From positions 1,610-19,468 of the forward strand of contig DMYD01000025.1 of assembly GCA_003483745.1 (NCBI GenBank): a stretch of DNA of 17,859 bases. Reading direction: 5' to 3'. Both the position numbers and the translations under genes were made by a program. The notes below the pieces were generated by a model. The model did not search any database and was not told the origin of the DNA. It worked only from the letters and a program-made list of their open reading frames with translations. Below are positions 4,408 to 12,446 of this stretch, piece after piece (position 1 is the stretch's first letter; each line of letters starts with the position of its first letter). The stretch is from Roseburia sp. GTDB lineage: Bacteria; Bacillota; Clostridia; Lachnospirales; Lachnospiraceae.

Positions 4408-7133
4408 AAAAGTTTGAGTACACACCACCGGAACAGCCGAGAGAGCTGATCTTAAAATTAGGACAGAAGATCACAGACCGTATCGGTCATACAGTGACAG
4501 CTGAGGATCCGGAATATTATGGTTTAGATGCGCTTGTGACGGATGAGATGGCAGAGGTTGCACTGAAAATGAAGGTGCGCAAGCCGATGACGTTAGCACA
4601 GATCGTAAAAGCTACCGGAAAAGAAGAAAAAGCATTAGAAGAGTTGTTGCAGGAAATGAGTAACATCGGTCTTTTAGAGTACAACTGGGAGAATCCGAAA
4701 CACGAGAAACAGTATGTGCTTCCGATGTTTGTACCGGGAAGTGCAGAGTTCTTTAACATGAAGGCAGACCAGATCAAAGAGCACCCGGAAGTCGCATCAT
4801 TTTTCGAGCGTATGGCATTTCTGCCATTGCAGAAAGTAACTCCGATGGTGCCGCCGGGAGGTGCTGGAATCGGTATGCATGTCATTCCGGTTGAGAAAGC
4901 GATCGAGACGGAAAATGAGTCTGTCAGTGTCGAACATATTTCCCACTGGCTGGATAAATATGACGGAAAATATGCAGCAGGACCATGTTCCTGCCGTTAT
5001 TCCCGTGGCGTTTTAGGTGAGGGTTGCGCGGATGATCCGGAAGACTGGTGTATCGGTGTCGGCGATATGGCGGACTATTTAGTTGAGACAAATAAGGGAC
5101 ATTACATCACACGCGAAAAAGTAATGGAGATCTTACAGCGTGCGGAGGATAACGGATTTGTCCACCAGATCACAAACATTGACGGCGAGGATAAGATTTT
5201 TGCCATCTGTAACTGTAATGTAAATATCTGTAATGCACTTCGTACTTCACAGTTATTTAATACGCCGAATATGTCACGTTCTGCTTATGTGGCAAAGGTT
5301 GAGACTAAGGACTGTGTTGCATGTGGACGCTGCGTAGAATACTGTCCGGCGGGTGCGGTAAAACTGGGACAGAAGCTCTGTACCAAAGACGGAGATATCA
5401 CATATCCGAAACACGAGCTGCCGGATAACACCAAGTGGGGACCGGAAAAATGGGATATGGATTACCGTGATAACAACCGTATCAACTGCTATGATACCGG
5501 AACCGCACCATGTAAGACTGCCTGCCCGGCACATATCGCTGTACAGGGATACTTAAAGATGGCAGCGCAGGGACGTTACACAGATGCCCTTGCACTGATC
5601 AAAAAGGAAAACCCGTTCCCGGCAGTCTGTGGACGTGTCTGCAATCACCGCTGTGAGGATGCATGTACAAGGGGAACTGTGGATCAGGCAGTTGCAATCG
5701 ATGATGTCAAGAAATTTATCGCAGAACTGGATCTGAATTCAGATACACGTTACATTCCACCGGTTGTACAGCCGTCAAACCGTGGAACTTTCCCACAGAA
5801 GATCGCAATCATCGGTGGCGGTCCTGCAGGTTTAAGCTGTGCATTTTATCTGGCAGCCAGAGGTTACAAACCGACTGTATTTGAGAAAAATGAGCGCCCG
5901 GGTGGAATGCTCGTTTACGGTATTCCTTCTTTCAAATTAGAGAAAAATGTTGTGGATGCTGAGATCGAAGTGATGCGTGAACTTGGCGTGGACATCAAAT
6001 GTAACATGGAAGTCGGAAAAGATATTTCTTTAGATGAACTGCGTGCACAGGGATATCAGGCATTTTACATCGCAATCGGATGTCAGGGAAGCCGCAAAGC
6101 AGGCATTCCGGGAGAGGACGCCGATGGCGTGATGAGTGCGGTTGATTTCTTACATATCGTATCCGGTGGAAACGAAGATTATCGTGTGGATGGCAGATCA
6201 GTTGTCATCGGCGGCGGTAACGTGGCGATCGATGTGGCACGTACAGCAGCGCGCTGTGGTTCCAATGAAGTTTCCATGTTCTGCTTAGAGTCAGAAACAG
6301 AGATGCCGGCATCGAAGGATGAAGTAGAAGAAGTCAAAGAAGAGGGTGCAGCTGTTTGCTGTGGATGGGGTCCGAAAGAGATTTTGACGGAAAACGGCAA
6401 AGTGTGCGGTATCGTGCTGAAAAAATGTCTTTCTGTCAAAGATGAGACAGGACGTTTTAACCCACAGTTTGATGAGAATGAGACAATGACCGTGGAATGT
6501 GAGCATGTATACCTGAGTATTGGACAGAGCATCCTCTGGGGTGATCTTCTGGCAGGTTCAAAAGTGGAACTTGGAAGAGGAAATGGAGCAGTAGCAGATC
6601 CGCTTACCTACCAGACTGCAGAACCGGATATCTTTGTCGGTGGAGATGTTTACACCGGACCAAGTTTTGCAATCAATGCGATTGCAGCAGGAAAAGAAGG
6701 TGCGGAGTCCATTCACCGTTTTGTACATGAAAATGCGAGCATGACGATCGGAAGAAACCGCCGTCAGTTTATTGAATTGGATAAGGAAAATCTTGCCCTG
6801 GAGGGATATGACAATGCAAAGAGACAGCATCCGGCAATGGATGAAAAGATCGATGCACACAGATCATTCCGCGATGCGCATAAGACACTGACGGAGGAGC
6901 AGGTAAAAATCGAGACGGCACGCTGTCTTGGCTGTGGAGCTTCCGTGGTCGATCCGAACAAGTGTATCGGATGTGGTGTCTGTACGACGAAGTGTGAGTT
7001 TGATGCAATTCATCTGCATCGTGAACTGCCGGAGTGCAGCCGCATGGTAAAAGCGGAGGACAAGATGAAGGCAATTCTTCCTTATATGTTAAAGCGTGAA
7101 GTGAAGATCCGTTTTGGAAAAAAGGAGAAATAA
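4404..7133 (+). CDS. Large Fe-S/flavin oxidoreductase with GltD-like core and terminal ferredoxin domains
   Basis: 909 residues from a GTG at 4404 that overlaps the hypB stop; AGGAGG at 4391-4396 is spaced seven bases away. Residues 1-190 look partly winged-helix-like. A cysteine-rich segment follows (C195SC197, then CADDPEDWC and CNCNVNIC), then a ferredoxin motif CVACGRCVEYCP (304-315). The GltD-type part begins with PCKTACPAHI (about 369) and PAVCGRVCNHRCEDACTRG, then FAD motif GGGPAGLS (about 471-478), NAD(P)H motif IGGGNVAID (about 602-610) and a distal GGDVYTGPSFAINAIAAGKEGA. Residues 841-870 hold CLGCG and CIGCGVCTTKCEFDAI. The family transfers electrons between NAD(P)H, FAD and several [4Fe-4S] clusters. 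The physiological partner, possibly ferredoxin or a hydrogenase, is inferred. It sits between hypB and hypA in one operon. Confidence 0.88.
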   Translation: MKKFEYTPPEQPRELILKLGQKITDRIGHTVTAEDPEYYGLDALVTDEMAEVALKMKVRKPMTLAQIVKATGKEEKALEELLQEMSNIGLLEYNWENPKHEKQYVLPMFVPGSAEFFNMKADQIKEHPEVASFFERMAFLPLQKVTPMVPPGGAGIGMHVIPVEKAIETENESVSVEHISHWLDKYDGKYAAGPCSCRYSRGVLGEGCADDPEDWCIGVGDMADYLVETNKGHYITREKVMEILQRAEDNGFVHQITNIDGEDKIFAICNCNVNICNALRTSQLFNTPNMSRSAYVAKVETKDCVACGRCVEYCPAGAVKLGQKLCTKDGDITYPKHELPDNTKWGPEKWDMDYRDNNRINCYDTGTAPCKTACPAHIAVQGYLKMAAQGRYTDALALIKKENPFPAVCGRVCNHRCEDACTRGTVDQAVAIDDVKKFIAELDLNSDTRYIPPVVQPSNRGTFPQKIAIIGGGPAGLSCAFYLAARGYKPTVFEKNERPGGMLVYGIPSFKLEKNVVDAEIEVMRELGVDIKCNMEVGKDISLDELRAQGYQAFYIAIGCQGSRKAGIPGEDADGVMSAVDFLHIVSGGNEDYRVDGRSVVIGGGNVAIDVARTAARCGSNEVSMFCLESETEMPASKDEVEEVKEEGAAVCCGWGPKEILTENGKVCGIVLKKCLSVKDETGRFNPQFDENETMTVECEHVYLSIGQSILWGDLLAGSKVELGRGNGAVADPLTYQTAEPDIFVGGDVYTGPSFAINAIAAGKEGAESIHRFVHENASMTIGRNRRQFIELDKENLALEGYDNAKRQHPAMDEKIDAHRSFRDAHKTLTEEQVKIETARCLGCGASVVDPNKCIGCGVCTTKCEFDAIHLHRELPECSRMVKAEDKMKAILPYMLKREVKIRFGKKEK

Positions 7134-7138
7134 AGCGA

Positions 7139-7501
7139 ATGCATGAACTTGGAATCGTATTTCATGTGATCAAAAGCGTGGAGGAGATCGCGCAGGAAAA
7201 TGAACTCACAAAGGTTTCAGCTGTGACACTTTCCATCGGGGAAGTGTCCGGCATTGTGCCGTCCTATCTCACAGACTGCTGGCACTGGGCGGCAGACCGC
7301 ACAGAGATTTTATCCGGCAGCGAGTTAAATATTGAGACGATCCATGCGGTGACACATTGTGACGACTGTGGCTGTGAATATGATACCGTAGCGCACGGCA
7401 AAATCTGCCCGGAGTGTGGCGGTGAACATACCTGGCTTTTGCGTGGAAATGAGACGATGATCAAAGAGATCGAAGTGCCGGAGGAAGAGCCGGTGCTATA
7501 A
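7139..7501 (+). CDS. hypA: Nickel metallochaperone HypA
   Basis: 120 residues beginning MHELGIV: the N-terminal Met-His-Glu binds nickel in HypA. The zinc site is present as CDDC (Cys74, Cys77) and CPEC (Cys90, Cys93), followed by GGEHTWLLRGNETMIKEIEV as in the family. The length is normal. AAAGGAG lies 10 bases before the ATG, and the start is five bases after the flavoprotein stop, so it is the third gene of the hypB operon. HypA hands nickel to hydrogenase precursors with HypB. Since no [NiFe] subunit or endopeptidase gene is visible, the target enzyme must be encoded elsewhere, or the pair serves another purpose. Confidence 0.95.
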   Translation: MHELGIVFHVIKSVEEIAQENELTKVSAVTLSIGEVSGIVPSYLTDCWHWAADRTEILSGSELNIETIHAVTHCDDCGCEYDTVAHGKICPECGGEHTWLLRGNETMIKEIEVPEEEPVL

Positions 7502-7511
7502 AAATGTGACA

Positions 7512-7566
7512 GCATGCAGAATTTGCATGCAGAATTTGCGTGCAGGATTTGTGTGCTGACACAAAT
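7512..7566 (+). repeat. 13-bp tandem repeat and hairpin after hypA
   Basis: GCATGCAGAATTT occurs at 7512-7524 and 7525-7537, then GCGTGCAGGATTT at 7538-7550 and a partial GTGTGC. The first copy can fold on the second (GCATGCA/TGCATGC). The end forms a perfect ATTTGTGT-GCTG-ACACAAAT hairpin (7547-7566). There is no T run, so it could slow polymerase or protect the 3' end of the hypA mRNA rather than terminate. Confidence 0.6.
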
Positions 7567-7816
7567 TTATAATGGAAATGAATCATATTTAGGTTTTGTA
7601 TTTTATGTCGTACAGAATCGAAATGTAATTGCAATTCGCAGAAAGTCATGATACCCTTTGTATACATAGTCTTCGCAAAGAGCACGTTTAAAGTCCTTTT
7701 TACGTAAGATTTTTTGAATGGGAAAAAGAAAAGACACTGACATCAAAAGAATTACTTGAGATGAAAGGTATGGCATAGGGAGAAAATGTAAGAGGCGCAA
7801 TGCGACTCTTTTTGGG
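7567..7816. other. Intergenic stretch with probable coding debris
   Basis: No gene can be supported here. On the minus strand, 7603 to about 7715 reads ILRKKDFKRALCEDYVYKGYHDF before a TAA, and on the plus strand about 7700-7777 reads FFEWEKEKTLTSKELLEMKG before a TAG. Both look protein-like but lack starts and recognisable families, so they may be shards of mobile-element genes. A small hairpin with five Ts, GAGGCGCAATGCGACTC (7792-7813), may be a weak terminator. Confidence 0.35.
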
Positions 7817-7849
7817 CTGTACCTGGAATTAGGGGTACAGTCTTTTTTT
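7817..7849 (+). terminator. Rho-independent terminator upstream of the TM1266-hydEGF block
   Basis: CTGTACC (7817-7823) and GGTACAG (7834-7840) form a perfect 7-bp stem with a 10-base loop, followed by TCTTTTTTT. It closes transcription from the hypB operon side about 90 bases before the TM1266-type gene, which suggests that the hydEGF block has its own promoter or is reached only by read-through. Confidence 0.8.
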
Positions 7850-7850
7850 G

Positions 7851-7877
7851 CTTCATAGAAAATTACGTCCTATGAAG
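7851..7877. repeat. Perfect 8-bp inverted repeat between terminator and TM1266 gene
   Basis: CTTCATAG (7851-7858) and CTATGAAG (7870-7877) are separated by 11 bases, immediately after the terminator T run. It could be an operator, a leader hairpin, or part of a repeated intergenic element. No confident sigma-A promoter was found between here and 7943. Confidence 0.5.
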
Positions 7878-7942
7878 CGGAAAGCTGTATCATAGATTCG
7901 CGTATGAAAATCATAGAAATTTGGTAATCAGGGAGAAAATGA

Positions 7943-8197
7943 ATGGAAACAAGAGTAGCGTTAATCGGAATCATCGTTGAAAACATGGATTTCACACCGG
8001 AATTAAATAATCTTTTGCATGAATATGGTTCATATATCATCGGACGGATGGGTCTGCCGTACCGCGAGCGGAATGTGCATATCATCAGTGTCGCGATCGA
8101 TGCGCCGCAGGATGTCATCAATGCACTTTCCGGGAAAATTGGCAGACTCGAAGGAATCACGGCAAAAACGGTGTATTCCAATGTTGGCATGGTATAA
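7943..8197 (+). CDS. TM1266-family putative iron-only hydrogenase system regulator
   Basis: 84 residues with GGGAG eight bases before the ATG. The sequence METRVALIGIIVENMDF...LLHEYGSYIIGRMGLPYRERNVHIISVAIDAP...NALSGKIGRLEGITAKTVYS matches the TM1266 family, which is defined by co-occurrence with [FeFe]-hydrogenase maturation genes. The GRMGLPYRER motif is its hallmark. The fold is a small ferredoxin-like (ACT/NikR C-domain-like) domain without a DNA-binding part, so regulator is a label by context and ligand sensing is plausible. It stands 104 bases before hydE on the same strand, probably in the same transcript. Confidence 0.93.
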   Translation: METRVALIGIIVENMDFTPELNNLLHEYGSYIIGRMGLPYRERNVHIISVAIDAPQDVINALSGKIGRLEGITAKTVYSNVGMV

Positions 8198-8301
8198 GTC
8201 AGTGTTGATGTGCCCTGAGAATATACATATTGGGCAATATAGGGCAAAAATCATTGGATTGTTATCTGAATCCAGCAAAATACTTTGAGAATGAGGAATT
8301 T

Positions 8302-9405
8302 ATGTTACAAAACCTGACAACACAAGACCAAAATACACAGAACACCGATAGCATGTCAGAGCGTGAACTTAAAAACCTGCCGGAGACAATAGAAAAGACA
8401 GCAGATATCACAAAAGAGCAGCTTGCATTTCTTCTTGCAACAGAGGACGATGCAATCATACAGGATTTAAAACAGCGTGCGCGGGGGACGGGGGACCGCA
8501 TCTATGGAAAAAATGTTTACATCCGCGGACTGATCGAGTTCACGAATTACTGCAAAAATGACTGCCTTTACTGTGGAATCCGTAGGAGCAACTGCCACGC
8601 GGACCGTTACCGGTTGACGGAAGAAGAAATTCTCTCCTGCTGTAAAAACGGATATGAACTGGGCTTTCGTACTTTTGTGCTGCAGGGCGGGGAGGATGGT
8701 TTTTATACCGATGAAAAAATCTGTCAGATTGTTTCAAAAATCAAGGCAGAATATCCCGACTGTGCTGTGACACTTTCTATCGGGGAGAAAACAAGGGAGA
8801 GCTATCAGGCGTATTTTGACGCAGGGGCAGACCGGTATCTGCTGCGTCACGAGACGGCAGATGAAGCACATTATAAGAAACTGCACCCGGCAGAGATGTC
8901 TTATCAGAACCGGATGCGCTGTCTTAGAGATTTAAAAGAGATCGGATATCAGACAGGCTGTGGTTTTATGGTAGGTTCGCCGTATCAGACCGTTGACACC
9001 TTGTGGGAAGATCTGCAGTTTATCCGCAGATTAAAACCGCAAATGGTCGGCATTGGGCCGTTTATTCCACAGAAAGATACGCCGTTTGGTACTGAGGCAG
9101 CGGGCACAATGGAGATGACACTGCGGCTGCTTTCCATTATCAGGCTGATCCATCCGCATGTGCTGCTTCCGGCAACCACAGCACTTGGAACGATTCATCC
9201 AAAGGGCAGAGAACTTGGAATTTTAGCGGGAGCGAATGTCGTCATGCCAAATTTATCCCCGGTTGCCGTGCGCGAAAAATACAAATTATACGATAATAAA
9301 ATCTGTACCGGTGACGAGGCGGCAGAATGCCGTTTCTGCATGCAGCGCCGGATGGAAAGCATCGGCTATCAGGTAGCCGTAAACAGGGGAGATTTTCAGC
9401 CATAA
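8302..9405 (+). CDS. hydE: [FeFe]-hydrogenase H-cluster radical SAM maturase HydE
   Basis: 367 residues from the ATG at 8302, chosen because GAGG lies five bases upstream; the frame is open to a TTG at 8230. The radical SAM motif CKNDCLYC gives Cys84, Cys88 and Cys91. GIRRSN and LQGGEDG (SAM-binding GGE) follow, then GFMVGSPYQT and GPFIPQKDTPF as in HydE. The C-terminal Cys335-x7-Cys343-x2-Cys346 is the optional second cluster site. HydE acts in the cytoplasm on the HydG product during synthesis of the dithiomethylamine-bridged diiron subcluster. The first 25 residues are low-complexity and rich in T, N and Q, so a later start at the Met near 8353 is possible. hydG follows after 74 bases. Confidence 0.95.
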   Translation: MLQNLTTQDQNTQNTDSMSERELKNLPETIEKTADITKEQLAFLLATEDDAIIQDLKQRARGTGDRIYGKNVYIRGLIEFTNYCKNDCLYCGIRRSNCHADRYRLTEEEILSCCKNGYELGFRTFVLQGGEDGFYTDEKICQIVSKIKAEYPDCAVTLSIGEKTRESYQAYFDAGADRYLLRHETADEAHYKKLHPAEMSYQNRMRCLRDLKEIGYQTGCGFMVGSPYQTVDTLWEDLQFIRRLKPQMVGIGPFIPQKDTPFGTEAAGTMEMTLRLLSIIRLIHPHVLLPATTALGTIHPKGRELGILAGANVVMPNLSPVAVREKYKLYDNKICTGDEAAECRFCMQRRMESIGYQVAVNRGDFQP

Positions 9406-9479
9406 TAGAATCCACAAATAAAAATACACTAACCGGAAAGCAAGCGGGCGCAAACTGACCGGAAAGAAAGGAAGAATGT

Positions 9480-10901
9480 ATGTACAACGCAAAATCATTA
9501 AAAGCAGAAGAGTTTATTTCAGACGAGGAGATCAAAGAGACACTTGCCTATGCAGATGCAAACAAGGACAACGTGGCACTGATCGATGAGATCATTGAGA
9601 AGGCAAAATTAAGAAAAGGTTTAAACCACAGGGAGGCATCTGTTCTTTTAGCATGTGAGATTCCGGAAAAAATCCAGGAAGTTTATACACTTGCAGAGCA
9701 GATCAAAAAAGATTTTTACGGAAACCGTATCGTTTTATTTGCACCGCTTTACCTGTCAAACTACTGTGTGAACGGCTGTGTATACTGCCCGTATCATCTG
9801 AAAAACAAACATATTGCAAGAAAGAAGCTGACACAGGAAGATATCGTAAAAGAGGTTACAGCACTGCAGGATATGGGACATAAACGTCTTGCCATTGAGG
9901 CGGGCGAAGATCCGGTCAACAATCCGATCGAGTATATCTTAGAGTGTATCAAGACGATTTACAGCATCAAACATAAAAACGGTGCGATCCGCCGCGTCAA
10001 TGTCAATATTGCTGCAACGACCGTGGAAAATTACCGTAAATTAAAAGAGGCAGGCATTGGAACTTACATCCTGTTCCAGGAGACTTACCACAAAGACAGC
10101 TATGAAAAACTGCATCCGACCGGACCGAAACACGACTACGCATACCACACCGAGGCGATGGACCGTGCGATGGAGGGCGGCATTGATGATGTGGGACTTG
10201 GCGTATTATTCGGGCTTGACCTTTATCGTTATGAGTTCGCAGGACTTTTGATGCATGCAGAACATTTAGAGGCAGTCCATGGAGTCGGACCACATACGAT
10301 CAGTGTGCCAAGAATCAAACATGCCGATGATATCGATCCGTCCGCATTTGACAATGGTATCTCCGACGACACATTTGCTAAGATTTGTGCCCTGATCCGC
10401 GTTTCCGTGCCATATACCGGAATGATCATTTCAACAAGAGAGAGCCAGGAAGTGAGAAACAAAGTCCTCCCGCTTGGCGTTTCCCAGATCAGCGGTGCAT
10501 CAAAGACAAGTGTCGGCGGGTATGCAGAGCCGGAAAAAGAAGGGGAAGTGACCAGTGAGCAGTTTGATGTCAGTGATCAGAGAACCTTAGATGAGGTCGT
10601 AAACTGGCTGATCAAACTGGGCTATATTCCAAGTTTCTGTACCGCATGTTACCGCGAGGGAAGAACCGGTGACCGTTTTATGGCGCTCTGTAAAAACATG
10701 CAGATCTTAAACTGCTGTCACCCGAATGCACTGATGACGTTAAAAGAATATCTGGAAGATTATGCAAGCGAAGAAACAAAACGTCTTGGCATGGAGCTGA
10801 TTGACAGAGAACTTGAGAAGATCCCGAACCCGAAGGTAAAACAGACTGCATACGAGCATATCCACGATATTGCAGAAGGAAAACGTGATTTCAGATTCTA
10901 A
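9480..10901 (+). CDS. hydG: [FeFe]-hydrogenase H-cluster radical SAM maturase HydG
   Basis: 473 residues, the usual HydG length, with AAAGGAAG about seven bases before the ATG. The N-terminal radical SAM site is Cys96-x3-Cys100-x2-Cys103 (NYCVNGCVYCPY), and LAIEAGEDP is the GGE-like SAM motif. The C-terminal site CTACYREGRTGDRFM...NCCHPNA supplies Cys387-x2-Cys390-x22-Cys413, which holds the auxiliary cluster with the dangler iron. HydG splits tyrosine to p-cresol, CO and cyanide to form an Fe(CO)2(CN) synthon for the H-cluster. All family-critical residues that I can check are present. It is separated from hydF by 17 bases and is clearly in the same operon. Confidence 0.97.
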   Translation: MYNAKSLKAEEFISDEEIKETLAYADANKDNVALIDEIIEKAKLRKGLNHREASVLLACEIPEKIQEVYTLAEQIKKDFYGNRIVLFAPLYLSNYCVNGCVYCPYHLKNKHIARKKLTQEDIVKEVTALQDMGHKRLAIEAGEDPVNNPIEYILECIKTIYSIKHKNGAIRRVNVNIAATTVENYRKLKEAGIGTYILFQETYHKDSYEKLHPTGPKHDYAYHTEAMDRAMEGGIDDVGLGVLFGLDLYRYEFAGLLMHAEHLEAVHGVGPHTISVPRIKHADDIDPSAFDNGISDDTFAKICALIRVSVPYTGMIISTRESQEVRNKVLPLGVSQISGASKTSVGGYAEPEKEGEVTSEQFDVSDQRTLDEVVNWLIKLGYIPSFCTACYREGRTGDRFMALCKNMQILNCCHPNALMTLKEYLEDYASEETKRLGMELIDRELEKIPNPKVKQTAYEHIHDIAEGKRDFRF

Positions 10902-10918
10902 GGGAAATGAGGAGTACT

Positions 10919-12118
10919 ATGGCAGGAACACTGAATGATACACCGGGCAGCAATCGTCTGCATATCGGTGTGTTTGGGAAAACAAACAGCGGGAAATCTT
11001 CTTTTATCAATGCTTTCACACATCAGGAAGTCTCCATTGTTGCAGATGTCGCCGGAACGACAACGGACCCGGTCTATAAGCCGATGGAGATCAGTCCGCT
11101 TGGTCCCTGTGTGATCATTGATACGGCGGGATTTGATGATGAAAGCGAACTCGGTGAACGTCGTGTGGAGAAAACAAAACTGGCAGCGGAAAAGGCGGAT
11201 ATCGCCGTAATCGTAGTATCCGGTACACCGGATCTTACCGAGGAATTAAAATGGTATCAGCTTCTGAAAGAAAAACATACCCCGGTTTTGTTCCTTGTCG
11301 GAAAGGCAGATATTGATCCAGACACAGATGAAATCGCTTCCTATATCAAAGAAAAAACAGGAAAACAGGCGCTCACAGTCAGTGCCAAAACAGGAGCAGG
11401 GATCGAAGCAGTCAGGGAAGAACTTGCCCGCCTTGTGCCGGAAAATTATGGGGAGAGGCTGATCACTGGAGATTTCGTCACGGAAGAAGATTTCGTCTTA
11501 CTGGTGATGCCACAGGATATCCAGGCGCCGAAAGGACGTCTGATCCTGCCGCAGGTGCAGACGCTGCGGGAACTTTTGGATAAAAAGTGTCTGGTCATGA
11601 GTGTGACAACAGATAAACTGTTGCCGGCACTTGCAGCCTTAAAGCAACCGCCGAAACTGATCATCACGGACTCGCAGGTGTTTGGCTATGTGTATGAGCA
11701 CAAGCCGAAAGAGAGCATGCTGACCTCGTTTTCGGTATTGTTTGCAGCATATAAAGGGGATCTTCCTTATTATGTGGAAGGCGCTAAAATGTTAGATTCC
11801 CTGAACAATGAGTCACACGTCCTGATCGCTGAATGCTGCACTCATGCGCCGTTACAGGAAGATATCGGAAGAGTCAAGATTCCACGCATGTTAAAGAAGC
11901 GTGCGGGAGAGGGTATTACCGTAGATATCGTGAGTGGAACAGATTTTCCACAGGATTTATCCGGTTATGATCTGATCATTCAGTGTGGTGCATGTATGTT
12001 CAACCGTAAATATGTGATGTCCCGGATCGACCGCGCCAAAAAACAGCAGGTTCCGATGACAAACTATGGGGTGACGATCGCCCATCTGACCGGAATACTC
12101 GATAAGATATCGATGTGA
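10919..12118 (+). CDS. hydF: [FeFe]-hydrogenase H-cluster maturation GTPase HydF
   Basis: 399 residues from the ATG at 10919, preferred over the ATG at 10907 because GAGGAG precedes it closely. The N-terminal GTPase domain has P-loop GKTNSGKS (20-27), DTAGFDD and a GKAD base motif; the middle part is the dimerisation region; the C-terminal part carries the Fe-S site. HydF is the scaffold and carrier that receives the diiron subcluster from HydE and HydG and passes it to apo-HydA. The cluster ligands are visible as ECCTH (Cys307, His309) and CGAC (Cys356, Cys359). The residue before this last pair is Gln355, where many HydF proteins have His (HCxxC). A terminator lies 47 bases after the stop. 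Confidence 0.96.
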   Translation: MAGTLNDTPGSNRLHIGVFGKTNSGKSSFINAFTHQEVSIVADVAGTTTDPVYKPMEISPLGPCVIIDTAGFDDESELGERRVEKTKLAAEKADIAVIVVSGTPDLTEELKWYQLLKEKHTPVLFLVGKADIDPDTDEIASYIKEKTGKQALTVSAKTGAGIEAVREELARLVPENYGERLITGDFVTEEDFVLLVMPQDIQAPKGRLILPQVQTLRELLDKKCLVMSVTTDKLLPALAALKQPPKLIITDSQVFGYVYEHKPKESMLTSFSVLFAAYKGDLPYYVEGAKMLDSLNNESHVLIAECCTHAPLQEDIGRVKIPRMLKKRAGEGITVDIVSGTDFPQDLSGYDLIIQCGACMFNRKYVMSRIDRAKKQQVPMTNYGVTIAHLTGILDKISM

Positions 12119-12164
12119 ATGGAATGTCAGACAGAAATATAACAGAAGACAGATAAGAGATTGT

Positions 12165-12210
12165 AAGCCCGCAGAGAACCGGAGATGTTTTTCTGTGGGC
12201 TTGTTGTTTG
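12165..12210 (+). terminator. Terminator of the hydEGF operon
   Basis: AAGCCCGCAGA (12165-12175) pairs with TCTGTGGGCTT (12192-12202) with one G-T wobble, a 16-base loop and a T-rich tail TTGTTGTTTG. It ends the maturation operon 47 bases after hydF. Confidence 0.8.
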
Positions 12211-12218
12211 CAGTATAA

Positions 12219-12383
12219 GTGGTAGAAAAAAGTGAATCAGATTTATATGATGCGTATATATCACTTACTAACTGTGCAACAGATCCTTCAGGAAGTTTGC
12301 AGACATATTCAAGTACTTTCAATGATGCTGATACAAATACGTTAAATGCATACAAGGCAATGGAACTGTATCTGGATGATTAA
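12219..12383 (+). pseudogene. C-terminal remnant of an unidentified gene
   Basis: A 54-codon frame from a GTG placed directly after an in-frame TAA encodes VEKSESDLYDAYISLTNCA...DPSGSLQTYSSTFNDADTNTLNAYKAMELYLDD and stops at 12383. The composition is protein-like and the frame ends seven bases before a good terminator, as the end of a real gene would. There is no ribosome site at the GTG, and the 5' part would overlap the hydF terminator, so this is most likely the tail of a larger gene lost by deletion. I cannot name the family; the acidic, Ser/Thr-rich end resembles tails of secreted or lipoprotein-like proteins. Confidence 0.45.
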
Positions 12384-12389
12384 GTAAGG

Positions 12390-12419
12390 GGTAGAGCGCA
12401 GGATTGCACTCTGCCTTTT
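12390..12419 (+). terminator. Terminator after the 12219-12383 remnant
   Basis: GGTAGAGCGCA (12390-12400) and TGCACTCTGCC (12405-12415) form an 11-bp stem with two wobble or mismatch positions and a GGAT loop, followed by TTTT. It supports the preceding frame as a once-real gene end. Confidence 0.75.
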
Positions 12420-12446
12420 AACTATCCGTTCTGATATTATGTGATG

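Noticed and set aside
6179..6532. Long minus-strand frames opposite the large flavoprotein gene (also around 4517-4885 and 6769-7074)
   Set aside because: They are antisense to strong, motif-rich coding sequence, have no ribosome sites and no recognisable domains.
3727..7501. Reading hypA and hypB as proof of a local [NiFe]-hydrogenase
   Set aside because: No large or small subunit, hypC-hypF or maturation protease is found in the window, and the linked maturases are for [FeFe] hydrogenase.
7603..7800. Minus-strand frame ending ALCEDYVYKGYHDF...
   Set aside because: The final part looks protein-like, but the first half is antisense to a terminator-like region and shows no domain; listed only as possible debris.
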